NCBI GenBank assembly: GCA_037367405.1
Contig: JAZKJV010010526.1
Span: forward strand, 1 to 64,000
DNA length: 64,000 nucleotides
Source: Ottelia alismoides
Lineage: Eukaryota > Streptophyta > Magnoliopsida > Alismatales > Hydrocharitaceae
Reading direction: 5' to 3'
How positions within the stretch are numbered: the first letter of the stretch is position 1; every line of letters begins with the position of its first letter. A program made the translations under genes and the position numbers. The notes beneath the pieces were generated by a model. The model was not told the origin of the DNA. It saw only the letters and a program-made list of their open reading frames with translations, and made no database searches. Below are positions 34,771 to 45,428 of the stretch, piece after piece.

Positions 34771-37700
34771 TCATTTGCCAGGATAGCTTGTAGATGGTCC
34801 ATTCGATAAATCGAGAACCTATAACATTGAAAAGAAGATAATTAGCATAAATCACGAGTATTTTCAAAAGCATACGTCCATGAATAATAATATGATGACA
34901 TAGTTGCACTGGAAATTAACTTTATACGACAACTTAAAGCAAATAAACATCTTGATCATAGAAAAGTCTTACTTGAAAACTGCGTGCCACTCTGGAACCG
35001 TCTCCCATGAATTGTTGAAAATAGCTCAACCAATCCTACAAAATTTTAAAAAGAGATAAACTGTTAGGAGATCAGTAAACAAACATTTGTCTTCCTCTTT
35101 CATATTCTTTTTCAAACAAATATGAGATTTGGCTATCGTTTCTCACCCTGCAGCAGTCCTACAGAATATATATTGTACGTTTAGTCCATTTCTTTTAAAG
35201 GTAAAGGGGGTGCAATATCACCCCCATTAATCATCACAAGTGTTACCCCCACTAATCATAACATATATTTATTTCCTAAGTAGTCACTCATTAAAATAAA
35301 TATATGTTAGCTCTACATAAACACAGATCATTACCTCCTCTCAAAAATCAATACCTGTAACGGAGGTCTCCTCTCGGTTCTATCAGAACCGGATCTCGGA
35401 TAAAGAATGGCAAATACAAATCAAATCCCCTTTTCTGAACAGATTCAATCCAGATATGTGCATCATCAAGAAATTACCCATGATCAGTCATCTAGTCATG
35501 GCAAGCACTGCAGGACCCACAAAACAGGTTAGATCAGAAGGGGTCAACAAGTGAATTTGGTCTTAATTCAATGCCTGTAATCCAAACTCTTTTCCTCAGG
35601 TTTCTCAGATAATTCATGTAAGCTTCATAGCTCTCTATGCAATTACCAAAACAACCAGCAACATGATATTGCTAATCCTATAAAACTGTGTCATCAAATT
35701 ATCGCAGTAATTTTCTTTAGTGCATAAATCTGATTGGGCACTTCAGGAAATACTAATAGCAGGCATATCTTAATGCTTTCAATCAAGGACTCTACAACAC
35801 AAGCAACCATATCGCAATATCAGATTATAAATCATATTCAAATCACACTTTAAACTCTCTTCAGCATATTGAGTTAGATCATACCATTCCATTATAAGTA
35901 AATGCAAACAAGGAAATGACACGATGTTATATTCAACAGTAGTCTATGTGAAGTGAATGAATTCGATTTCGTTTCATCTCGACAATTCTTGCAGCAAATT
36001 TATCAAAGTACATATCCAGTCAGCACATGAACGCAAACAAAGCGAGTTGTACGGAGCACTCTGATCCGTGTTTACTTATGCTAATCTAGTTCGAGACGAA
36101 GCTTAGGAAACCCGAGCCAACTTTAATTTAGAAGAGCACAAATATCTGAGTGGTAGTGAATAGAATATACTATTCAAGATTCCTAATTGTAGATATAAAC
36201 CTCCTTTAACTAATGTAGTCAAACATAGATATGTTCTTAATTATGAGTTGGGTTTGAGTAATTCAAAATCTCTCTGGTTGGACTACAAACTATTATGTGA
36301 TATTCACTGGACATACTTTTACTTCTTTGGATCATACTTAATTCCATATCCATGTAAAATGTCTTGTAGCACCCATTTTTTTTGCTTTGCAGAGTTCTTA
36401 AAATGAAAATACTTACTTGGCTAAAATGACACTATCTAGTCATTATATCATCTTTATGTAATCATGTATCATGCAAGAAGTAATGGCCAAAATGATGGAA
36501 TTTAGGAAGAGCCTCGATTTTAAAGCCACGCTCATGCCTTTTATCGTGAAGCTATTCCAAGAGCTCCCATGGAGATGATCATAATTTCACCTTCTTTGAT
36601 CTTAGTCTAATATTATGTGCTTATTTTTTTAACATTTCCTAATCGAAAGAGGCCCAAGGTGATTTTTCTTGGTGTTACAAGCTGATAATGCGTTGCTTTA
36701 TCTGATCGCTTGATTTAGCAGAAAAGTGGAACTAGAAGGTCTCACATTATTCTTCCCAAACTCGCAGTTCAAACCCATAGGTTTGAGAAAGGCTTCAGAT
36801 ACTCGGCAAAAGTATATTCTCAGCACATGAGCATACTCTCAAAGAAGCATAGGAAACCACATCCTCCAACAGCAAATCAAGTCTGAGAACCGCTACATCC
36901 CCTAGTCCAAACATCCTAGGAAAGGATTCTTATTTAGTCTAGCCCAATGAAGGGAAACAAAATCGGGCAACCATACTACATCCAACAGTAGGAAACATAG
37001 ACTCCAAGCACAAACAACATAGGAAAGGACTCCGCCAAAATCCCATACCCGCTCTGATCGTCTCACTAGAATCTGAACTAATCTGTGTCGATCAGCTGAC
37101 ACTAAAGAAAAGAGACACGGTATGCATAACAAGCGTCACACCTTTCCTAAAAACTGATGCACTACCAAGATAGGGTTGCCTCCCCTCTCTCGGGTCCAAA
37201 AACATGTCATAACAAGCATTCGGTACACAAGTAATCACCTTTTCTTATTATCATCAAGACCCACCCAACCATAAGTACTTCATTGAAAAACTTAAAACGC
37301 CTTAACCCCAAGCATTCGATACATAAGTATTGATGGTACAGAAGAGAGGAGAAGATTTAGCAGCAGCAAACAGAAGAGAGGACAACATTTAGAAGCATAA
37401 AACATACTACCTAGATAGTAGCTTGGCCTTCCAATCTCATGCCTTCTTTTCCACTTTCTAAAGCATTGATCCAGTTCAATCAATATACATCAAAAAAAAG
37501 CAATCACATGGCAAAAAGAAGTGTATAAATTGCTAATGCCTTCCCACAGAAAATGTGACAAGAATTGAAGATGATATTGTAAAATAAAAGTAATAAAATA
37601 TACTTACTTGAAAACCAACTTGATTAGTGTAATCACCATTTGATCGTCGTAAGTTTGAAATGCCTACATCCTAATGAAAATATAACAATTCAAAAATCCC

Positions 37701-38098
37701 ATGTAATGAAAATATTTCAAAATAAAATCATTATATATTGAGATGTATTCACAAAAAATAAAAATTTAGGACTTACTTGAGATCGTCTTAGATAAGTTTC
37801 TTGATTGCCAAATATTGTGGCAGTTTTTCCTACTTGATTGCAAGTGTTGATCCTATAGAGTGGAGTGTCGCACAAGTGGATCCGTCCTTTGGGATGCTTC
37901 TTGAGCATGGAAATATAAGGAGAATATAAAGATATTGTTTTTTATAGGATCAAGTCTTTTCGTAGTTGTAATTCAAATATTGAGCTATCTATTAATTGTC
38001 ACTGAATCATAAATAATACACTTCTACTTGTCCGCTTCACCATGTTGTGGCAACTCAACAACATTAAAATCAAAAGGGTGATCATTGGTTTCTGTTTC
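34771..38098 (-). CDS. Unrecognised spliced gene-like unit inside the CACTA (candidate exons)
   Basis: Minus-strand candidate exons with canonical sites are: e1 from 38098 (after TTGCAG; ETETNDHPFDF...); e2 about 37908-37777 (ending LRRSQ, donor CAA|GTAAGT); e3 37670-37608 (63 nt, DVGISNLRRSNG..., donor CAA|GTAAGTA); e4 35035-34973 (63 nt, DWLSYFQQFMGDG..., donor CAA|GTAAGA); e5 34818-34771 (VLDLSNGPSTSYPGK, TGA). Exons e2-e3 and e4-e5 join in phase 0 without stops. The joins e1-e2 and e3-e4 are uncertain, and exons may be missing. I do not recognise the protein. It could be the transposon's own accessory protein or a captured host-gene fragment. Confidence 0.4.
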
Positions 38099-40360
38099 CT
38101 GCAATATGGCAATCAACATCAGTAAAGGAATGAGAAGTATAGACATCTAACCCGCTGCAGAAAAACCTCCTTAGTTGCAGCATAGAGGTCTGAATTTTAT
38201 ATCCGACGGCCATCAAAAGATCAAAAATAAAGAGATGGTTTTTTTTCTAAATATATGAGTAGGATGTAGGCATGAGATTGTTAATTATCACTTTTCTTCC
38301 ATTGTAGGCTATTACAAATGAAAAGAGATTATCATTAACACTCACACTTGTTATTGTGATAAATGTACCTTACATTTAATGACTGGAACATCGAGAATTG
38401 TGTATCCTCTATGAATGTAAGCGCTCTTAGTGTGACAAAGAGCCTAGTTTTCTTAATTTCATTTTTATAGGTATATGTTTTTGCTCATGCATGCAAAAGA
38501 GGATTTTGGATGGCTAATTAAATATATTAGCAACAATAGCTACTACCGAACTTTGTTACATCCACATTATCCATGCTAATCTACAAAAGAACTTCCTATA
38601 TAGAAATAACATACAGGAGGTCCGCTCTCTGGAGATCGAGAGACTGCCAACATTATAGATCTAGGAAATGAACATTATAGGCACAAACTCCAATTAAACA
38701 AAACCGGGTAAGGGTTTCCTATAGTTGATTTGGTGACTAGAACCCTCTTAACCTCTTGCAATTTCCTTTGAGTAAGTTCATAATGAATGGCATACCTACC
38801 TGATTAATTCAACATGAATTTATCAGTGATTATGGACATCATTAAGTTCAAAGAGTGTTCGGAGAAAAATATGTTGGACATTGAATATTTGTTAAGATTA
38901 GTGCCATAATTTTACACAAGGATTTAAGTATCGATCAATAATGCACCATTGTAGCAGGTAATACCTCGAATGTCATCTTAAGCCATAACAATGTTAGTGC
39001 TTTATGTAGAAGAAAAAAATAATGTTGTTCTAAATTCTAATTCAACCTTGATAATGAACCTGAGCACATATGATATGTACATTCTTGATGAGTATCTACC
39101 CAAGTTGAAATGCAGTAAATGACAATAAACTTTAGAGCTGACAATTACTAAAAAGTACTATGAAAAAAAGATTAATGTATGTTCTGTTAATCACATATAA
39201 GAAAGTACATGGGCTTTTCAGTTATATATTTAAGGGTTCATGCAGGACAATGTTTCACAACACTTGTCACTTACAGGTCCATTTCAGTATACACTATTTA
39301 CACTAAAATAACCAAGTATGTGTGCTTAAATGTAGAAAATGGGTTGAGAATGATGTTTTCATTATTAAACATAGAACTTTGTCACTTGTACTAAGAAAAA
39401 ATATACATAAAAGTAGAACTTGAAATTGGTTTGCAACAAATTTCACCATCTTTGAGATGTACAAAGTAACAAAGTGATAAGATGCTCAACACCACAAATT
39501 ACGTTTTTCAGACTTTAATACAAGGTGTTTTACAGATATTGACAGTTGCAGAAACCATTCATGGCAATGGATCTAGTTTAGATTATGTTATCACAAGTTT
39601 AGATTACAATCTCATGTGGAGTTGTTCATTTGGATTCTAAGAGATAATTTAACTTAGTAACAAGGTAACTTTTGAGTCCCATATAAGCATGTGATTTTTG
39701 TTATTAGATATGATCAGATAATTAATCCAGAATATTCAGTAAATGCTTAAGAATGCGTGTTTGTGCTTTTGATTCTTTTGTTTGACGATCTCATATTAAG
39801 GTCTGAGTAAAAATCAACAAACTGCGACAAGAATAACAACAAGGTTAACTACTGCAACCACATCACAATTGTTGTTGAATACTTTTTCCTTGCTACAAAG
39901 ATTTATGTTTGGATCTGCATCGTTGCCGAGTTTGCAAAAGCCCAAATTTGTACTATTGGCACACGATAAAATTACAACGAAGTGTTAACCCACTTGATTA
40001 GGTGAACACATCATAAGCGAGAAAATCTCAAAAGTACATGATGTGTAATGCCTTGTGGGAAAATATTACCACACACGAATAAAATTGTAATAAATCTATA
40101 TGTTTTACTATGTTATTTTATCATTACAATGAAAGAATAATAGAAACCAAAGTTAAAATATATAGTATGGAAATCATAATAAATATTAAGAAATTGGCTC
40201 TTTTGTTTCAATTTGAGATCATGTTTATTTCTTCTATCTAGATTTGTAATCCGTGATTTCATTTCCTTTATATAGATCATGTTTATTTCTTCTATCTAGA
40301 TTAGTAATCTGTGATTTCGTTTCGTTTATATTTTGATTGAAAAGTCGGAGATTCTAACCA

Positions 40361-40940
40361 ATGCATTGGGAGAAATCGGATCGGGCGAGAAGGTCGTCGA
40401 GCGAGAGGCGATCAAAGTTGTCGTGGACCTCCTTCTACGACCTGCTCTTGTTGCCGCCGCTTATGAACCTTAGACCTTGGATCGCCCTGGAGGTGCCAGA
40501 ATGGGCGTCGATGCAATGTTCAAGGTTTCAAAGGACGCATGTGGCAACGGCGGGGTGCTCAAGGCCCCAATAGAGGCGGCGGAGGCGACGTGAAGCGGAA
40601 GGGAAGGAAGAGGGGGCGACGACGGCGGAAATGACACTGGGATAATGGTGTCGACGGATCACCACCTGCTCGTCGTGATTAGGGCACAATGAGGGAGGTC
40701 CCTTCCATTGGGAATGAGATTGAGAGAGAGAGAGAGGAAGATGATAAAGGGGTTATATATGATGCCGGAGAGGGGAGGGATGGTGAGCGGAGGTGGGAAC
40801 GAGATATCAGATTTGACTGAAGGAGAGATGTGCTGGTGGAGATGGAGCAGAGGGATCGTTGGCGGAAATGGAGGTGAACGGAGGGAATTCCCGTCAAGGT
40901 TTTTGGGGGAGATGGAGGAGAGGGGAGGACGGCTTTAGTC
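40361..40940 (-). other. GC-rich island, possible promoter/first exon of captured gene
   Basis: This 580-bp block of high GC interrupts very AT-rich DNA. On the minus strand it shows an ATATATAAC TATA-like motif (about 40760-40750), a pyrimidine-rich CTCTCTCTCTC leader and an ATG at 40707. It resembles a plant promoter plus 5' exon more than transposon DNA. The plus-strand frames 40361-40573 and 40708-40938 look like shadows. It could start the gene-like unit ending at 34771. Confidence 0.35.
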
Positions 40941-41315
40941 GAGGTTTTACCTGAGATTATTTAGGTAATAACATTTTACACACAAACAAAATAAATGCAA
41001 TTATCTCTACTGGAAATAAGGTAACGGATTTACAAGGTAGACTTCTATCATACTAAAATTTGTTAAAATTTATTTCTATTGATGTGATTAAATGCATGTA
41101 GCATTTAAAAATTAGAATTAAAATTTACTTAAAAAAAATTTGAATTAAAATTTTGCCAATGATTTATTCGTTGTTACAGTAATCGTCGCTATTTTTAATA
41201 TAAATAGAGACGAATAAATATAAACGTCACAATATTTATAAGTTTGTAAATATAACGACGGATTTGATTAATCGTTGTTATCTAATCGTCACCATAGCTA
41301 TTATTTGTTGTAGTG

Positions 41316-41380
41316 TGAATATATTCTTACCATTAATATTCCATACTCCTAAATAATACATAATGGTAAGAATATATTCA
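41316..41380. repeat. 20-bp perfect inverted repeat hosting the CACTA insertion
   Basis: TGAATATATTCTTACCATTA (41316-41335) and its exact complement (41361-41380) flank a 25-base loop. The stem extends imperfectly outward, with GGTTTGAAATAACC left of the CACTA pairing with GGTTATAGTAACC right of it. The CACTA therefore landed in the stem of a roughly 33-bp hairpin of the LTR. A 25-bp direct repeat, ATTAATATTCCATACTCCTA..., also lies on both sides (34076 and 41332). Confidence 0.85.
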
Positions 41381-42972
41381 GGTTATAGTAACCTCTATAC
41401 CATTATATAAGAAACTATAATATTTAAAGGTATCACGATTGACTAATCATGTTATCGTATCCAGTAGGTTACCGAATAATAATGCACACTATATTTTATG
41501 CCCGCTCAAGTGTAATAATGTGATTTCTAACAAAAAGAAAACAAACTTCACCATAATTTAGCAACCCACGTCATATTATGTCTATTCCAACGTGATGCTT
41601 ATTTTATGATGTATAATGATAATGAATGGATTTTATCTCTTCCTAATTAATGCATGTGTAAATGTGGATAGCATACTAACAACAAAAATGTGTTGCCAAT
41701 GTACACATGTTTGGGTAGTAATCAAGATGTACGAGTGGACATATCTAAATTTATTATTTGCATATAACCTCTACAATAGTCCATCTTGATCAATTTCCTT
41801 TTTTTAGGAAAATTTAAACACTAAAAGTAACCGATGCATTTAAGTATCCTTGCAATGCTATGCATTGTTGAAACGTCATACTTATTCATATGCGACTATG
41901 AATGCTCACGTTTCATATGTTTTGAATTTATAAGGTCTCATGGAGTTTTAATGCTAAATTAAAGTAATAGCATTCATTCTAATTCATTATGTTTCCAAGT
42001 ATTTCTAATTCATTTTATTCCAAGGAAAATAAATCATGCCCATGTGCGTGATATGCTAAGTGTAGAATTCCAATCCAATCTATCATTTATTTTACTTCAA
42101 GAAACTCTCATATTATACGATTGGAATTATATCCGGCTCAACCTGCTTTTAGATGATTAATAATAAGGTATCAAAGTAACATGTTTCGTTATATTGGTCC
42201 AACAATCATGTGCTATGGATATTATTGATTCAGGAATTCCATAAGGATCAAAGGAAAAATATTAGCATAATGTGCATAGCACGATACAACACGAATAACT
42301 GTCTATAAAGTGCACGACAAATATATTTAAGGCTCTAGAAATATTCATAAGAAAGGATCGATAATCGCATAGAAACTAACAACAAGGAGGGAAAAAGATC
42401 ATCGTTACGCCCATACTCATCATGCTAATATCATTAGGAACTTTTTATGATCATAATATAGATATAGTCCACAAAATAAGCCACAATACATCTATTCCAT
42501 TTTATTAAATCTTTAGGAACATGAACAACCATCAATCTCCACACGAAAGAGAGGGGGATACCCATCCAGCAAGAGGGACACGAAGGTCCATAGGATACAA
42601 GTAAGGCGAGAAAATCATAAATAAAGAGAGAGGGGACCGTACCTTTATAGGCATTCTCATATGGAATACCATATCTTCGCTCTAAGACGTATCCCACATA
42701 TTATCCCGACCATAGAAACCTCTAAATTACAAAAGCATTTTCTTAGATCTAACCCATAAGCAAAATCATGAAACATATAAAGAGTGAGAGGTGATCGTAC
42801 ATTTCTAATGGTAGATTCGTAGAGGAAGATGAGAGAAAGCTCCTCTCCCAAAAAAATGTGACGATTCGCCACTTTCGTGACGATTTGATGGAGCTACAAG
42901 GAGCTTGGAATGTGGGAGATGGTGGGTGGTAGCTAGGGTTTGAAAATGAGAGGAGAGAACATACCAAGGGGT

Positions 42973-42980
42973 CTTTTATA
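42973..42980 (-). promoter_or_regulatory. TATA box of gag-only element LTR
   Basis: Minus-strand TATAAAAG, about 280 bases into the LTR, is followed by the GC-richer CCCTTGG and CTCTCCTCTC leader. The copy in the duplicated block is at 50198-50205. Neither 45429-47461 nor 52637-54670 contains it, because the deletion removed it. Confidence 0.6.
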
Positions 42981-43259
42981 TCCCTAAACTAATATTTGGG
43001 CGGATCTCTTAAGTGGATCCCGTTAAAATTTCGTATAACAACTTAAGAGTTGACCCCTCTTCACTAAAATAATCATATCTCATTCATCCGATGTCTGATT
43101 TGCAAAATTTCAGATGCGTTGGAATCCTGACGACGATATGCATCCAATAAGCTATTATTCTACCTCAAAATTTAATTTTCCATAAATTTTTAAATGTACT
43201 GCAACTATTTGATCATCATCAACTTGACCAAGTTGTGGTGCTATACATGGGGTTTTACA

Positions 43260-44318
43260 TCATAACAATCTTAAAACAAGTTTCATCCTCGATACTTCAG
43301 AGAATAGTAGAAGTTGCAGTCACTCTTGATTCATAGCATATTTTATATCCATCTACTATATCATACCTAATATCCAATACATCATGTACATATATTATTG
43401 GTATAGGACACATGTCTATTACAATCTGCAAATGGCTATCTACATACCTTAAGGTTATCACTTTTGAAAATAAAAAAATCCTGAAATGCATCTTTCTTAT
43501 CCCGAAGGAGATAGCAATCTTAAAAGAATGATTCTTATTTCTTACAGAGATGAACCCGCATCTGAACTCTACTTATCACGAGAGTGATAATAATCTTAAT
43601 AGAATCTTTTTATCATGGTCAACGATAACAATCTTTAAGAATTACGGTTATCACCTTCAATGATAACACTCTTAAAGTATTCCCCTTATTAGTCAGGAAG
43701 ATGGATCTATATCCAATCTCTGCTTATCATGAGAGTGATAATAGTCATGATAAGACCTTTTTATTGTGATCGATGATAACAACTTAAAAATTTATAGTGA
43801 TCATTCAGTGTTAAGAATATTAAAAAATATGTTATTACCTTTAATTATTACAAACAAAAGAAACAGTGTTATCGTAACTAGAGATAACAATCTTAAAATG
43901 AATCAAGCCATCTCTTTCAGTCCTTGATATTTTCTTACAAATTAGTGTAGACTACCTAATGCGAGTCTCTATATCACTATAATTTAGCACTTATCAACCT
44001 TTGAACTCGTTTAGATTATCATTCTTTAAGAAGGTACCAAGACATTTAAGAATCGTCATAATTATAATCATCAAGAAGGATATAATCCATACATCATACT
44101 ATCTGTATAGGCATACTCTGCACTATCAAGAAATACACAAGGAACATCGTTCATGATCATACACATAAACACATTGTCACATATTTTTCATTTAGAATTA
44201 CAAGAGAATTTAATAGTCATCAGATTCATTACATCAGTCACATACCTTGAATATATTTTTGTTCCTTTTCATCAACATGTGGATACTCATCAGGTGTGGC
44301 GACAACCCCACTATTAGC
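43260..44318 (-). other. Non-coding interior of gag-only element with GATAAC/GTTATC words
   Basis: About 1 kb between gag and 3' LTR, with no pol domain in any frame. GTTATCA, TTATCAC, GTGATAA and GATAACAATCTTA words recur at about 43457, 43577, 43590, 43625, 43650, 43665, 43730, 43780 and 43880, often as facing pairs that can form small stems. The duplicate copy at 50485-51526 keeps them. No clear polypurine tract is seen next to 43259. Confidence 0.6.
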
Positions 44319-45230
44319 TCACCGAGAACATTTAGCTTGGGTGTGGCCCCTCTTGCCACAAGTATAACATCTTCGAGATCAAGTACTTCCCCTTGGTCCA
44401 TTTGTAGAGGAACTTGTTGTAGCCTCATCATTCATTAGTTCCATAGGCAGAGATTCGTGATCAGTGGTTTGATAAGGCATCAAAATTTCTTGGTCATCAT
44501 TGTCATTTTCATTTAAATATGTACTTTTCAATTTCTTGTCATGATGTAAGTCTTCCATACGAGATATTACTTCTACCATCTCGCGGATAGTGAATGGTCG
44601 ACAAGAAGAGAGGCTATGTTGAATATCTAGGCGAAGTCCACGCCAAAACTTTAGGATTCGTTCATCCTCACACATTTCAAGAATGGATGAATGGCATGCT
44701 AACTCATCAAATTTGATATGATATTCTCTAGCTGACATCGATCCTTGTTTCAACTCATCATATTCTTTCCTTTTCTCCTAACCCAGAAGTTAGGAAAAAA
44801 TTGTTCTCTAAATGATTTCACAAAATTGTCCCAAGTCAAATGATGCGGTAAATGTCATGATAAGGTGCTCCACCACCACTTCGCATGCTCACTCAAGGAG
44901 TATTCAGCAAATGGCATCCAACAGTCTTCGGGTGATTGAATAATCTTGAGAACTTTCTCAATCTTTTCTAACCAAACATCAACATTCTCAGGAGTAGTAT
45001 CTCCTACAAACTCTAGTACTTGATCCTTGCAATAGCTAGCAAAGATTTTCTGATTTTTCTGGAAGACATTCTCAGTAGATGGAGGGGGAAGCAGAACGTT
45101 AGTACTACCCTTGCTCTGAAGGGTACGAATGAATTCTTCAAATCCATTAAATCTTTGTTCTAGGATCTTTAGTGAGAATGTCCTTCATCATTGCCAATTG
45201 TCTAGTCATCTCACCATCAGAAAGCGACAT
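44319..45230 (-). pseudogene. gag: Gag of the gag-only element (copy 1, decayed)
   Basis: From ATG 45230 (MSLSDGEMTRQLAMM) the minus strand gives the Retrotrans_gag fold signature: NVDVWLEKIEKVL, AEYSLSEHAKWWW, WDNFVKSFREQFF, KEYDELKQGSMSAREY and LKFWRGLRLDIQ. A CCHC zinc knuckle follows, C-Y-T-C-G-K-R-G-H-T-Q-A-K-C (44369-44328), then a stop at 44321. Gag packages the RNA in virus-like particles. Disruptions are a frameshift after about 45175, a TGA near 44862, a frameshift near 44785 and an in-frame TGA at 44381-44379 just before the knuckle. The frame ends without protease. Length, about 300 residues, is typical of a short gypsy gag. Confidence 0.88.
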
Positions 45231-45408
45231 AATTCTGCATGAATCAATTACACTCATCAGTATCTAGATATCTAATGTCTCATATCCTAGGACTCTTTTG
45301 GGAAATCATTCGTGTTGGACTAAATATCAGAGTCGGGAGACTCCAATATAATCCAGACATTCTGAATACTACTAATAATCATAACATATAAATGATGGCT
45401 AATGGAGT

Positions 45409-45426
45409 ATCCTTGATCTAATACCA
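45409..45426 (-). other. Primer-binding site, initiator tRNA-Met type (copy 1)
   Basis: Minus-strand TGGTATTAGATCAAGGAT lies two bases from the LTR end at 45429. It is a decayed form of TGGTATCAGAGC, the common plant iMet PBS. An identical copy is at 52617-52634. It shows that 45429-47461 is the 5' LTR. Confidence 0.8.
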
Positions 45427-45428
45427 TC

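Larger units (their letters stand above)
34128..41315. mobile_element. CACTA (En/Spm-type) DNA transposon, 7.19 kb
   Basis: Terminal inverted repeats CACTACAACAA (34128-34138) and TTGTTGTAGTG (41305-41315) are perfect over 11 bases and flanked by a 3-bp target duplication TGA (34125-34127, 41316-41318), as in the CACTA superfamily. Subterminal zones (34143-34520 and 41150-41300) are full of short CGTCGCTA, CGTTGTTA and ATTCGTC words in both directions, as expected for transposase-binding repeats. I find no TNP2-like transposase, so it is probably non-autonomous. It carries a spliced gene-like unit on the minus strand and a GC-rich island at 40360-40940. The interior otherwise (35050-37600, 38100-40350) shows no recognisable coding. 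Confidence 0.9.
32055..43259 (-). repeat. 3' LTR of gag-only element (about 4.0 kb without the CACTA)
   Basis: 32055-34127 plus 41319-43259 form one LTR. Its outer 1.95 kb (32055-34009) aligns with 45429-47385 and its inner end (43175-43259) with 47379-47461. The 2-kb middle is absent from the other LTR. It carries the only LTR promoter left: minus-strand TATAAAAG at 42980-42973. Minus frames at 42434-42967 lie in the putative transcribed leader and show no domain. Similar outer sequence starts at 45429 and 52637. Confidence 0.85.

Noticed and set aside
37292..37483. 63-residue minus frame inside the CACTA
   Set aside because: No splice-site context matching the candidate exons and no recognisable motif.
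42434..42967. Minus frames of 71-87 residues repeated at 49659-50121
   Set aside because: They repeat only because the DNA is duplicated; they lie just downstream of the LTR TATA box and have no domain.
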